Positions 8,889 through 17,517 of a stretch of 64,000 nucleotides of DNA are shown in pieces (within the stretch, counting starts at the first letter, position 1; every line of letters starts with the position of its first letter). The stretch is from Citrobacter sp. Marseille-Q6884. GTDB taxonomy: Bacteria; Pseudomonadota; Gammaproteobacteria; Enterobacterales; Enterobacteriaceae. A program made the translations under genes and the position numbers. The stretch covers positions 2,666,001 through 2,730,000 of the forward strand of contig NZ_CAMDRE010000001.1 in the NCBI RefSeq assembly GCF_945906775.1, read 5' to 3'. The notes beneath the pieces are model-generated. The model was not told where the DNA came from and did no database searches. It saw only the letters and a list, made by a program, of their open reading frames with translations.

Positions 8889-9677
8889 TCAGCATAAAGT
8901 CGCGATAATGACTCTATCGGCATTAAAATACGCGGTGACGTTAGCACCTTCTTGTAACGTTACTGCGTCTTCGGCTGGAACCGTGGCGCATAGCGTCTGG
9001 CCATCCGGTAGCGTCATCAACACTTCGCACTGTTCCGCACCACGCTCGATATGACAAATGATGCCTTGCAGTTGGTTGTCCGCGGCCTGCGCCACGCTTT
9101 CATCCTGGGTGATGCCCACCCACGGCGCTTTAAGCAGAACCAGCACCTCTTTACCTTCATCCAGCCCGAGGCGTTCACCGCTTTGCGCCGTCAGCGCCAC
9201 TTTCAGCCGTGTTTCGCCATCAGCCAGCAGGACATCGACATGCTGCTGCACCTCGTGGTGGTCGCGAGCCGTAATCGTGCCAAACCATTGGTTTCGGGCG
9301 CTGGTTTGCAAGGAAAAACGGGAGATCGCTGCCAGCAGGCTGTTAAGGGGAAGCGCATCGTCATCGCTCAGGACATCAAACGCCTTTTGTTGAATTTGTG
9401 CGAGTAAATCATACAGTTGGATCAGGCGTTGCCCGTAGCGGGTCAGCACCGCGCCGCCGCCGCCTTTGCCACCGGTGGCGCGCTCAACCAGCGTCTGCTC
9501 GCTCAGCTGGTTCATCTCGTTGATCGCGTCCCAGGCGCTTTTATAACTAATACCCGCATCCTTAGCGCCCTGACTGATAGAGCCGGAAAGCGCAATATGC
9601 TTAAGCAGAGAAATGCGGCGGGGATCGGCGAACAGTTTTTGCTGAAGTTTCAGGGTAAGAAGGATTTCGGCCTGCAT
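8889..9677 (-). CDS. modE: ModE, molybdate-responsive transcription factor
   Basis: ModE binds molybdate, represses modABC and activates moa and molybdoenzyme operons. The 262-residue product starts with a winged helix-turn-helix domain (SISQGAKDAGISYKSAWDAINEMN, roughly 30-55) with the TGGKGGGG segment. It ends in two MOP-type molybdate-binding repeats (about 125-190 and 195-262). The frame extends 21 codons upstream; MQAEILLTLKL preceded by AGGAGC on the minus strand is the accepted start. It is divergent from acrZ and first in modEF. Confidence 0.97.
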   Translation of the reverse strand: MQAEILLTLKLQQKLFADPRRISLLKHIALSGSISQGAKDAGISYKSAWDAINEMNQLSEQTLVERATGGKGGGGAVLTRYGQRLIQLYDLLAQIQQKAFDVLSDDDALPLNSLLAAISRFSLQTSARNQWFGTITARDHHEVQQHVDVLLADGETRLKVALTAQSGERLGLDEGKEVLVLLKAPWVGITQDESVAQAADNQLQGIICHIERGAEQCEVLMTLPDGQTLCATVPAEDAVTLQEGANVTAYFNADRVIIATLC

Positions 9678-9806
9678 ATCAAGCTCCTGGCAAAAGGGGT
9701 ATTGTGACGGAAAACCGCGCCGGCGCAAAGCCGACCGCACAAAAGGGGAGTGCTTTTCTGTGGTATGTGGTTAGAATACAAGTAAGGACTATATCTGGAG
9801 TTGACC

Positions 9807-9956
9807 ATGTTAGAGTTATTGAAAAGTCTGGTATTCGCCGTAATCATGGTACCTGTGGTAATGGCCGTCATTCTGGGGCTGATTTACGGATTGGGTGAAG
9901 TGTTCAACATTTTTTCCGGTATCGGTCAGAAAGACCAGTCCAGACAGAACCATTGA
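9807..9956 (+). CDS. acrZ: AcrZ, small membrane partner of AcrB
   Basis: A 49-residue protein (MLELLKSLVFAV... ending SRQNH), too short for ordinary gene finders. It is one long hydrophobic helix (about residues 8-29) with a polar C-terminus. This is the AcrZ (YbhT) sequence, which binds AcrB in the inner membrane and widens the drug range of the AcrAB-TolC pump in E. coli. GGAG lies 6 bases before the ATG. It sits between modE and modA as in E. coli and ends at its own terminator. Confidence 0.95.
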   Translation: MLELLKSLVFAVIMVPVVMAVILGLIYGLGEVFNIFSGIGQKDQSRQNH

Positions 9957-9964
9957 TTCCCCAA

Positions 9965-9990
9965 ACGCCCGCTCAGTCGGGCGTTTTATA
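9965..9990 (+). terminator. Terminator of acrZ
   Basis: ACGCCCG-CTCAGT-CGGGCGT with a 7-bp stem, followed by TTT, starts 9 bases after the acrZ stop. Confidence 0.85.
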
Positions 9991-10149
9991 TTCTTCGTTT
10001 TTCAGGCCGCATTTGTGTGGCTTACACCCGCTCAAAGCAACGTGAAGTTCATCCAGTCTCGCGCCTCAAGATCCTGCTTTCCCTGCCGATATTTTCTTTG
10101 TGTTACCTCTAATAGGTATCAATAACCTCTGGGAAAAGCCTGACTTACT

Positions 10150-10173
10150 CGTTATATTGTTGCATACATAACG
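10150..10173. promoter_or_regulatory. ModE operator of modABC
   Basis: A 24-bp imperfect palindrome begins CGTTATATTG and ends ACATAACG, nearly identical to the E. coli ModE site at modA. It lies 19 bp before the modA start and overlaps the promoter, as expected for molybdate repression. Confidence 0.9.
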
Positions 10174-10192
10174 AAACTCAAAGGAGTTACAG

Positions 10193-10966
10193 ATGGCACG
10201 TACATGGGTACGCCTGTTTGCAGGGGCAACACTTTCTCTCTCAATGGTCGGGCATGCATTGGCGGATGAAGGGAAAATCACAGTGTTTGCAGCGGCTTCG
10301 CTGACAAACGCGATGCAGGACATTGCTGCACAGTATAAAAAAGAGAAGAATGTTGATGTTGTCTCCTCTTTTGCTTCTTCCTCAACGCTGGCGCGTCAGA
10401 TTGAAGCAGGTGCACCAGCCGATCTGTTTATTTCTGCCGATCAGAAATGGATGGATTATGCGGTAGACAAGAAGTCAATTGATACCGCAACGCGTAAAAC
10501 GCTGCTGGGGAACAGTCTGGTGGTGGTGGCGCCTAAAGCAAGCGAACAGAAAGATTTTGCCATCGACAGCAAAACCAACTGGGTCAGTCTGTTGAACGGC
10601 GGTCGTCTGGCTGTTGGCGATCCAGAACATGTTCCCGCGGGCATTTATGCCAAAGAAGCGCTGCAAAAACTGGGCGCATGGGATACCCTGGCGCCGAAAC
10701 TGGCACCTGCTGAAGACGTCCGTGGCGCACTGGCGCTGGTTGAACGCAATGAAGCTCCGCTGGGCATTGTTTACGGCTCTGACGCTGTTGCCAGCAAAGG
10801 TGTAAAAGTTGTGGCAACCTTCCCGGAAGATTCGCACAAAAAAGTGGAATACCCGATCGCGATTGTTGATGGGCACAAAAACGCAACGGTCAGCGCGTTC
10901 TATGATTACCTGAAAGGACCGCAGGCTTCTGAAATCTTTAAACGTTATGGATTTACGACCAAGTAA
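10193..10966 (+). CDS. modA: Molybdate-binding periplasmic protein ModA
   Basis: The 257-residue substrate-binding protein of the high-affinity molybdate ABC transporter. A signal peptide (residues 1-24) ends HALA before Asp25. The mature start KITVFAAASLTNAMQDIA holds the conserved oxyanion-binding Ser, and a later FASSSTLARQIEAGAPADLFISAD block lines the cleft. AAGGAG lies 8 bases before the ATG. It is the first gene of modABC, and its TAA overlaps the modB ATG by one base. Confidence 0.97.
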   Translation: MARTWVRLFAGATLSLSMVGHALADEGKITVFAAASLTNAMQDIAAQYKKEKNVDVVSSFASSSTLARQIEAGAPADLFISADQKWMDYAVDKKSIDTATRKTLLGNSLVVVAPKASEQKDFAIDSKTNWVSLLNGGRLAVGDPEHVPAGIYAKEALQKLGAWDTLAPKLAPAEDVRGALALVERNEAPLGIVYGSDAVASKGVKVVATFPEDSHKKVEYPIAIVDGHKNATVSAFYDYLKGPQASEIFKRYGFTTK

Positions 10967-11655
10967 TGATACTGAGCGATCCTGAATGGCAGGCCGTTAT
11001 ACTGAGCCTGAAAGTTTCTTCCCTGGCCGTGCTGTTTAGTCTGCCGTTCGGGATCTTCTTTGCCTGGTTGCTTGTGCGATGCAAGTTTCCAGGTAAAGCG
11101 CTGCTCGACAGCGTTCTGCATCTACCGCTGGTTCTGCCACCTGTAGTGGTCGGTTATCTGCTGCTTATTGCAATGGGGCGACGCGGATTTATCGGCGAAT
11201 GGCTGTACGACTGGTTTGGCATTACCTTTGCCTTTAGCTGGCGCGGCGCGGTTCTTGCCGCGGCAGTGATGTCCTTCCCGCTCATGGTGCGGGCAATCCG
11301 TCTGGCGCTTGAAGGCGTTGACGTTAAGCTGGAGCAGGCTGCCCGCACGTTGGGCGCCGGGCGCTGGCGTGTCTTCCTGACTATTACCTTACCGCTGATG
11401 CTGCCCGGAATCATTGTTGGTACCGTGCTGGCGTTTGCCCGCTCGCTCGGCGAGTTCGGCGCGACCATCACCTTTGTTTCTAATATTCCCGGTGAAACCC
11501 GTACTATCCCTTCGGCAATGTATACCCTGATCCAGACCCCCGGCGGTGAAAGCGCGGCGGCAAGGTTATGCATCATCTCCATTGTGCTGGCGCTGATTTC
11601 ACTGCTGATTTCTGAGTGGCTGGCGCGTATTAGCCGAGAGCGGACGGGACGATAA
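10966..11655 (+). CDS. modB: Molybdate ABC permease ModB
   Basis: The 229-residue inner-membrane permease has about five hydrophobic segments. The cytoplasmic EAA loop, EQAARTLGAGRWRVFLTITLPLMLPGI (about 122-148), contacts ModC. Two ModB subunits form the channel in the ModB2C2A complex. Translation is coupled to modA by a one-base TAATG overlap. modC begins 2 bases after the stop. Confidence 0.97.
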   Translation: MILSDPEWQAVILSLKVSSLAVLFSLPFGIFFAWLLVRCKFPGKALLDSVLHLPLVLPPVVVGYLLLIAMGRRGFIGEWLYDWFGITFAFSWRGAVLAAAVMSFPLMVRAIRLALEGVDVKLEQAARTLGAGRWRVFLTITLPLMLPGIIVGTVLAFARSLGEFGATITFVSNIPGETRTIPSAMYTLIQTPGGESAAARLCIISIVLALISLLISEWLARISRERTGR

Positions 11656-11657
11656 TT

Positions 11658-12716
11658 ATGTTGGAACTCAATTTTTCCCAGACGCTGGGGACGCACTGCC
11701 TGACGCTCAACGAAACGCTACCAGCCAGCGGGATCACGGCTATTTTTGGTGTCTCCGGCGCAGGTAAAACGTCGCTAATTAACGCCATTAGCGGTCTGAC
11801 TACACCGCAGTCCGGGCGTATTGTGCTCAACGGGCGGGTGTTGAACGACGTGGAAAAGGGCATCTGCTTAACGCCTGAAAAGCGCCGGGTGGGGTATGTT
11901 TTTCAGGATGCCCGCCTGTTCCCACACTATAAAGTGCGCGGGAATCTACGCTACGGTATGGCAAAAAGCATGGCAGGACAGTTCGATAAGCTGGTGGCGC
12001 TGCTGGGTATTGAACCGCTGCTCGACCGTCTGCCGGGCAGCCTTTCCGGCGGTGAAAAACAGCGTGTCGCTATTGGCCGGGCGCTGCTTACCGCACCGGA
12101 GTTGCTACTGCTGGATGAGCCGTTAGCCTCGCTGGATATTCCGCGTAAGCGTGAGTTGTTGCCGTACCTCCAACGCCTGGCGCGCGAAATCAATATTCCC
12201 ATGCTGTATGTCAGTCACTCACTTGATGAAATTTTGCATCTGGCCGATAAAGTCATGGTGCTGGAAAATGGGCAGGTGAAAGCGTTTGGCTCGCTGGAGG
12301 ATGTCTGGGGCAGCAGCGTGATGCATCCCTGGCTGCCGAAGGAGCAGCAGAGCAGTATATTGAAAGTCAGCGTGCTGGAGCACCACCCGCATTATGCGAT
12401 GACCGCGCTGGCGCTGGGCGATCAGCATCTGTGGGTTAATAAACTGGATAAACCGCTACAAACGACGCTGCGTATTCGCATACAGGCATCTGATGTTTCT
12501 CTGGTATTACAACCGCCGCAGCAGACCAGTATTCGCAACATTTTGCGTGCGAAGGTCGCGCAGTGTTATGACGATAACGGGCAAGTGGAAGTTCAGCTTG
12601 AAGTGGGCGGCAAGACATTGTGGGCGAGGATCAGTCCGTGGGCCAGGGATGAATTGGGTATCAAACCTGGCCTGTGGCTCTACGCGCAAATTAAGAGCGT
12701 ATCGATTACCGCCTGA
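11658..12716 (+). CDS. modC: Molybdate ABC transporter ATPase ModC
   Basis: The 352-residue ATPase energises molybdate import. Walker A is GVSGAGKTSL (about 31-40), the signature LSGGEKQRVAIGRALL and Walker B LLLLDEPLASLD. The last 65 or so residues (RNILRAKVAQCYDDNGQVEVQLEVGGKTLWARIS) form a MOP molybdate-binding domain. It ends modABC. The next gene, ybhA, is convergent and its stop abuts the modC stop with no spacer. Confidence 0.97.
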   Translation: MLELNFSQTLGTHCLTLNETLPASGITAIFGVSGAGKTSLINAISGLTTPQSGRIVLNGRVLNDVEKGICLTPEKRRVGYVFQDARLFPHYKVRGNLRYGMAKSMAGQFDKLVALLGIEPLLDRLPGSLSGGEKQRVAIGRALLTAPELLLLDEPLASLDIPRKRELLPYLQRLAREINIPMLYVSHSLDEILHLADKVMVLENGQVKAFGSLEDVWGSSVMHPWLPKEQQSSILKVSVLEHHPHYAMTALALGDQHLWVNKLDKPLQTTLRIRIQASDVSLVLQPPQQTSIRNILRAKVAQCYDDNGQVEVQLEVGGKTLWARISPWARDELGIKPGLWLYAQIKSVSITA

Positions 12717-13535
12717 TTACAGCAGGTGAGAGTAGATAAACTTCGCGATGCTGTCAGTGGTGTTATCGCCAATGACGATATTGGCGCGTGCTTTGACGGC
12801 ATCGTCCGCGTTGCCCATCGCAACACCGGTTCCTGCTGCTTCCAGCATGCTGATATCATTAAAGTTGTCGCCAAAAGCGACCACATTCTCCATTGTTCCG
12901 CCTTGCGCTTCAATCCACTGAGTGAGGCGTTTTCCCTTGCTGTTGCCTTGACGGGCGATATCGACCTGATCGTGCCAGGACCATTCACACTCCAGTCCTA
13001 ACTGCTTTTCAACGTGTCGACCAAACTGCTGCAGCTTTGGAATATCTTCATCAGTCAGGGCAAATTTCCAGATAGCATTAACGTCGCGCGCGGCCTGCGC
13101 CAGTGACGGAACCTGAGTAAAGGTCGGACGTTGTTCCGGCGGCAGAGACTGCGCCCAGTTCGCGGTACGTACTACGTGCCCGGTCGGACGCTCATACAGC
13201 ATCGCTTCATCGACATACATCAGTCCGTGGATCTGATGTTCATCCAGAAGATCGATCAGTTGCAATGCCTGATCCACCGCAAGCGGGTCGGATTCCAGTA
13301 CGTTTTTTGCATGATAATCATACAAGTAAGTGCCATTACAGCAAATTGCAGGTGTATCCAGCGCCAGTGCCTGATAAAAAGGATGAATAGCAACGTGATG
13401 GCGACCCGTGACAATGATAAGTTGGTAGCCGGCTTGCCTGGCACGAGAAAGCGCTTCCAGGGAGGATGGCAACAAGGTTTTTTTCGGGGTCAGCAATGTA
13501 CCGTCTAAATCCAGGGCAATCACGCGAGCGGTCAT
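12717..13535 (-). CDS. ybhA: HAD-family phosphatase YbhA
   Basis: A 272-residue Cof-type HAD hydrolase. Motif I is DLDGT, with nucleophile Asp9 and general acid Asp11. Motif II is IVTGRHH, and motif IV is VAFGDNFNDISMLEAAGTGVAMGNA near the C-terminus. E. coli YbhA dephosphorylates pyridoxal 5'-phosphate and some sugar phosphates, so it may help balance vitamin B6. Monocistronic, convergent with modC and divergent from pgl. Confidence 0.92.
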   Translation of the reverse strand: MTARVIALDLDGTLLTPKKTLLPSSLEALSRARQAGYQLIIVTGRHHVAIHPFYQALALDTPAICCNGTYLYDYHAKNVLESDPLAVDQALQLIDLLDEHQIHGLMYVDEAMLYERPTGHVVRTANWAQSLPPEQRPTFTQVPSLAQAARDVNAIWKFALTDEDIPKLQQFGRHVEKQLGLECEWSWHDQVDIARQGNSKGKRLTQWIEAQGGTMENVVAFGDNFNDISMLEAAGTGVAMGNADDAVKARANIVIGDNTTDSIAKFIYSHLL

Positions 13536-13700
13536 AGGTTTTTCCAGATTAAGGTTGAGAATTTTGTCTGCTGGAATGGTACACCGAGACGGGAGCCGGA
13601 CAAAATTCTGAGCTTTAATTAAGCATTCACCGTTAAAAGCGTCTACGTTAGGCGTGTGTCAGGCAACTGCAGCCACTTGCCAAAAAGCAAAGGAGTATTC

Positions 13701-14696
13701 ATGAAGCAAACCGTTTATACCGCCAGCCCTGAGAGTCAGCAAATCCATGTCTGGAGCCTGAATCATGAAGGTTCGCTGACGCTGACACAGGTGGTTGATG
13801 TTCCGGGTCAGGTCCAACCGATGGTCGTCAGCCCGGATAAGCGCTACCTCTATGTTGGCGTACGCCCGGAATTTCGTGTGCTGGCGTATCGCATTGCGCC
13901 TGATGATGGTGCGCTGACGTTTGCCGCGGAATCTGCGCTGCCGGGAAGTCCGACGCATATTTCTACCGATCATCATGGACGTTTTGTTTTTGTCGGTTCG
14001 TACAACGCCGGTAGCGTTAGCGTGACCCGCCTGGAGGAGGGTCTGCCGGTTGAGCTGGTGGACGTGGTTGAAGGTCTGGACGGATGCCACTCGGCCAATA
14101 TCTCACCGGATAACCGTACCCTGTGGGTTCCGGCATTGAAACAGGATCGTATTTGCCTGTTCACCGTTAGCGATGACGGCAAACTGGTCGCCCAGGAACC
14201 GGCGGAAGTCACTACCGTCGAAGGCGCGGGACCACGTCATATGGTGTTTCATCCGAATCAACAATATGCCTATTGCGTCAATGAGTTGAACAGCTCGGTT
14301 GATGTCTGGGAACTGAAAGATCCGCACGGCAAAATTGAGTGTGTACAGACGCTGGATATGATGCCAGCTGATTTCTCTGATACGCGCTGGGCGGCGGATA
14401 TCCATATCACGCCGGATGGACGTCATCTGTATGCCTGCGACCGTACGGCGAGTCTGATCACCGTGTTCAGCGTATCAGAAGACGGTAGCGTGTTGACCAA
14501 AGAGGGCTACCAGCCAACTGAAACACAACCGCGCGGCTTTAATGTCGATCACAGCGGTAAGTACCTGATCGCAGCCGGACAGAAGTCGCATCATATCGCC
14601 GTGTATGACATTGCGGGTGAGCAGGGGCTGCTGACGGAGAAAGGGCGTTATGCGGTAGGACAAGGCCCGATGTGGGTGGTGGTTAACGCGTATTAA
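13701..14696 (+). CDS. pgl: 6-phosphogluconolactonase Pgl (YbhE)
   Basis: Hydrolyses 6-phosphogluconolactone in the oxidative pentose phosphate pathway. The 331-residue protein is the seven-bladed beta-propeller type, with repeated VSPD/ISPD...LYV blades, and not the DevB type. Repeats such as SPDKRYLYVG, SPDNRTLWVP and TPDGRHLYAC mark the blades. The frame opens 15 codons earlier, but AGGAG 5 bases before MKQTVY fixes the start. Monocistronic, followed by a REP cluster. Confidence 0.96.
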   Translation: MKQTVYTASPESQQIHVWSLNHEGSLTLTQVVDVPGQVQPMVVSPDKRYLYVGVRPEFRVLAYRIAPDDGALTFAAESALPGSPTHISTDHHGRFVFVGSYNAGSVSVTRLEEGLPVELVDVVEGLDGCHSANISPDNRTLWVPALKQDRICLFTVSDDGKLVAQEPAEVTTVEGAGPRHMVFHPNQQYAYCVNELNSSVDVWELKDPHGKIECVQTLDMMPADFSDTRWAADIHITPDGRHLYACDRTASLITVFSVSEDGSVLTKEGYQPTETQPRGFNVDHSGKYLIAAGQKSHHIAVYDIAGEQGLLTEKGRYAVGQGPMWVVVNAY

Positions 14697-14701
14697 TTTG
14701 T

Positions 14702-14777
14702 CTCGCATGCCGGAAGAGGTATGAACCTCTTATCCGGCACATTGCCCGGTGGCGGATACGCTTACCGGGCTTGCGAG
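14702..14777. repeat. REP (BIME) pair between pgl and pemB
   Basis: Two palindromic units, 14709-14738 (GCCGGAAGAGGT...CTTATCCGGC) and 14744-14770 (GCCCGGTGGCGG...CTTACCGGGC), lie inside an outer CTCGCA/TGCGAG repeat. This is typical enterobacterial REP sequence between two convergent genes, and it probably also stabilises or ends both transcripts. Confidence 0.85.
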
Positions 14778-14784
14778 CGTGGGC

Positions 14785-16068
14785 TTACTGTTTCGGCTCA
14801 GCAATCACTTTGCTGCCAATACCGCGGTTGTTGTATTCCCACATGCGGTTAAAGTTGGTGTCGTTCAGGTTACGCTGAATCTCACCTTTATCATCTTCCG
14901 CACCGGTATTGCCTGCAAACGGATGCTTAGCGATCACGCTGTCCGCCCAGGGTTTCGCCATGTTAAAGCCTTCGTTGATCACGCTGTCGCGAATCACGAC
15001 CTGACCGTTGGTGTTAGCATCAACGTCCAGTGAGCGGCCTAACTGCGCGATGCCATCGCCACTTGCCGTAAAGCGGCTGTTGGTCGCGAGGAAACCGTAG
15101 TAAATGTTCGACAGTGTCGCCGGTGCAAACACGTAGCCTTCCTGTTGAGTACGGGAGTTCACGACGCGGAAATCGGTATTATCGAACACCACGGCGCCAC
15201 GGCCGGATACAATATCGACATCGCCTTCAATGTAGCTGTTGGTCACCAGCGTACGCGGTTGACGATCGTTCTCCAGACGGTTTTGTACGCCGCTATTGGT
15301 AACGAAGAAGGTATTCTGGCGACCCAGAATGTTCACATTGTTGATCTGCACTTTATCGCCATCGGTACGCAGTGCGACAGCCGGGTGATTACCCGCATCT
15401 ACGCTGTCACCCAGATTGTTTTCGATGGTCAGGTTCTGCAATTGCAGACCATTGTTTTGTGACCAGACAACCGCAGAACACATCACGCCAATATTGGTAG
15501 CGCGCTTGCTCTGACAATTGTCGTACATGTACCACGCAGGTTTGCCCGGCATATATTTACCGCCCGGGTTCACCGTACGACGCCAGTCAGCCGTGTTCAT
15601 CTCACCGTCAATGGCCTGGCCAATTTTGACATCCAGCGCTTTTTCGCCCGTGCCGTATAACGTCAGGCTACCTGTCGCAGCAGGAATATAAACCGTGCCC
15701 TGGTATTCACCCGGCATGATGGCGATATATTGACGCTTGTTGGTCCGTTTAATGATTGCCGCATCAACTGCCGCCTGAATCGTTGTGTGGGTCACTCCCT
15801 GCGTTCCCGCCGGGCCAACAACAAAGTCAGGCTGGGCTGGCAGAGAAATCGCAGAAGGGGTCCACGGCGCGGTGTTTGGCGTCAGTGCAGAAAAATAGTG
15901 TGCCGCAACGAAATTCGTTGCTTCATTCGCCGACAGAATCGGGCGCGAGGAGGTACCAGGCGCGGTCTGATCGGAAGGAATTTGATCGGGCGGCGTAGAG
16001 CTACAGGCGGTCAGCGTCACGCCAAAAGCCATAGCCAGCGCCAGACGGGAAACTGATGATATGTTCAC
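14785..16068 (-). CDS. pemB: PemB/YbhC outer-membrane lipoprotein, pectinesterase fold
   Basis: With a GTG start at 16068 the protein has 427 residues, exactly the E. coli YbhC length, and CGGAGC lies 7 bases upstream. The lipobox LTAC (lipid Cys22) marks a lipoprotein. The rest is a right-handed beta-helix of the carbohydrate esterase 8 type (DVDIVSGRGAVVFDN and QLGRSLD blocks). Structural work on E. coli YbhC suggested it may not be a true pectin methylesterase, so the substrate is uncertain. The frame remains open to 16203, which would add 45 codons through the lambda attB-like site, but the added part is not needed for the signal sequence. It is divergent from hutI. Confidence 0.9.
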   Translation of the reverse strand: MNISSVSRLALAMAFGVTLTACSSTPPDQIPSDQTAPGTSSRPILSANEATNFVAAHYFSALTPNTAPWTPSAISLPAQPDFVVGPAGTQGVTHTTIQAAVDAAIIKRTNKRQYIAIMPGEYQGTVYIPAATGSLTLYGTGEKALDVKIGQAIDGEMNTADWRRTVNPGGKYMPGKPAWYMYDNCQSKRATNIGVMCSAVVWSQNNGLQLQNLTIENNLGDSVDAGNHPAVALRTDGDKVQINNVNILGRQNTFFVTNSGVQNRLENDRQPRTLVTNSYIEGDVDIVSGRGAVVFDNTDFRVVNSRTQQEGYVFAPATLSNIYYGFLATNSRFTASGDGIAQLGRSLDVDANTNGQVVIRDSVINEGFNMAKPWADSVIAKHPFAGNTGAEDDKGEIQRNLNDTNFNRMWEYNNRGIGSKVIAEPKQ

Positions 16069-16106
16069 AGGTTGCTCCGGGCTTTGAAAATTATCCATTG
16101 AAGCCT

Positions 16107-16121
16107 GCTTTTTTATACTAA
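16107..16121 (+). other. Lambda attB core (BOB') homologue, unoccupied
   Basis: GCTTTTTTATACTAA is a perfect copy of the 15-bp common core of phage lambda integration. The surrounding 21-bp minimal site (16105-16125) differs from the E. coli K-12 attB only by G for C in the B' arm, as I recall that sequence. The location, between the gal and bio operons and just upstream of ybhC/pemB, is the same as in E. coli. No phage genes follow, so the site is empty. Confidence 0.88.
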
Positions 16122-16231
16122 GTTGAGCGAAACGGGAAGGCGAAAAGGTAAAAAGTTGTTTATTTATCCCGGCAAAGGCGGGTGCAGAGAGTCCTTGTAT
16201 CACAAACAGATAACATTTATTGCCCTTCAGG

Positions 16232-16271
16232 TTGACAACATCCGCAGAATCAAAAATAAATGTCTATACAA
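16232..16271 (+). promoter_or_regulatory. hutI promoter with HutC-type operator
   Basis: TTGACA (16232-16237) and ATAAAT (16256-16261) are spaced by 18 bp and read toward hutI. TGTCTATACAA (16261-16271) is the reverse complement of most of the hutU operator (TTGTATAGACA) and overlaps the -10 and start region, so HutC would block transcription. Operator identity is inferred from the shared sequence in front of both hut transcripts. Confidence 0.7.
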
Positions 16272-16293
16272 CCTATGACAAGTGGTGAGTGGA

Positions 16294-17517
16294 ATGCAGC
16301 AATTTTACCCTGATGATGCGATCTGGCGTAACGTCCGCCTGGCGACCATGGATCCTGAACGTAATACCCCGTATGGACTGGTAGACGGTCATGCGCTGGT
16401 TATCCGTCAGGGGAAGATTCGGGATATCGTGCCTGAATCCTCGTTGTACCTCACACACGATAATACCTTTGATATGCAGGGCCGGCTGATTACCCCTGGC
16501 TTGATTGACTGCCATACCCATCTGATTTTTGGTGGTAATCGCGCGGGCGAATGGGAACAACGGCTCAACGGCGTGTCTTATCAGCAAATTAGCGCCCAGG
16601 GCGGAGGCATTAATGCCACGGTTGCGGCGACACGTCGCGCGTCTGACGAGCAGCTTTTTCAGGTGGCGCATGCTCGTATGGCGCGACTGATAAAAGAAGG
16701 TGTCACGCTGCTGGAGATTAAATCCGGCTACGGTCTGGATCTGGAGACAGAAGAGAAGATATTACGCGCGGCGTCTGCGCTGGCGGCGGAAAATAGCATC
16801 GAAATCACGCCGACACTGTTGGCTGCACATGCCACACCTGGGGAATATCGTGACGATCCTGACGGCTATATTACGCTGGTGTGCGAGACCATTTTGCCGC
16901 AGTTGTGGGAAAAAGGTCTGTTTGAGGCCGTCGATCTGTTTTGTGAAAGCGTCGGGTTTACGTTGGCGCAGAGTGAACGGGTATTTCAGGCAGCCCAGGC
17001 GCTGGGCATCCCGGTTAAAGGCCATGTAGAGCAGTTGTCGTTACTCGGTGGCGCGCAGCTGGTGAGTCGCTATCACGGCTTGTCGGCCGATCATATTGAA
17101 TACCTGGATGAAGCCGGGGTGGCGGCAATGTGTCAAAGCGGCACGGTCGGCGTGCTGCTGCCAGGCGCCTTTTATTTCCTTAAAGAGAAACAGCGCCCGC
17201 CGGTGGAACTGATGCGCCGCTATCAGGTACCGATGGCAGTGGCGACGGATTTCAATCCGGGCACCAGCCCATTTATCAGTCTGCACTGGGCGATGAACAT
17301 GGCCTGCGTACAGTTTGGCTTAACGCCGGAAGAAGCGTGGGCTGGCGTAACCCGTCATGCGGCTCGCGCGCTTGGCCGTCACATGACCCACGGACAACTG
17401 AAGACAGGATTCGTGGCTGACTTTGTTGTCTGGGATGCGGAGCTGCCGGTCGAAATTCTCTATGAGCCAGGCCGCAACCCGCTTTATCAACGCATATTCA
17501 GAGGGCAGATATCATGA
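16294..17517 (+). CDS. hutI: Imidazolonepropionase HutI
   Basis: Third step of histidine degradation: 4-imidazolone-5-propionate is hydrolysed to N-formimino-L-glutamate. The 407-residue amidohydrolase has the metal-binding DCHTHLIFGGNR (His74, His76), SGYGL, LLAAHATP, KGHVEQLS and VATDFNPGTSP blocks. The frame starts 4 codons earlier at 16282, but homologues begin at the MQQFYP-like position and GGTGAGTGGA precedes it. It is the first gene of hutIGC, and its stop overlaps the hutG start (ATGA). Confidence 0.96.
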   Translation: MQQFYPDDAIWRNVRLATMDPERNTPYGLVDGHALVIRQGKIRDIVPESSLYLTHDNTFDMQGRLITPGLIDCHTHLIFGGNRAGEWEQRLNGVSYQQISAQGGGINATVAATRRASDEQLFQVAHARMARLIKEGVTLLEIKSGYGLDLETEEKILRAASALAAENSIEITPTLLAAHATPGEYRDDPDGYITLVCETILPQLWEKGLFEAVDLFCESVGFTLAQSERVFQAAQALGIPVKGHVEQLSLLGGAQLVSRYHGLSADHIEYLDEAGVAAMCQSGTVGVLLPGAFYFLKEKQRPPVELMRRYQVPMAVATDFNPGTSPFISLHWAMNMACVQFGLTPEEAWAGVTRHAARALGRHMTHGQLKTGFVADFVVWDAELPVEILYEPGRNPLYQRIFRGQIS

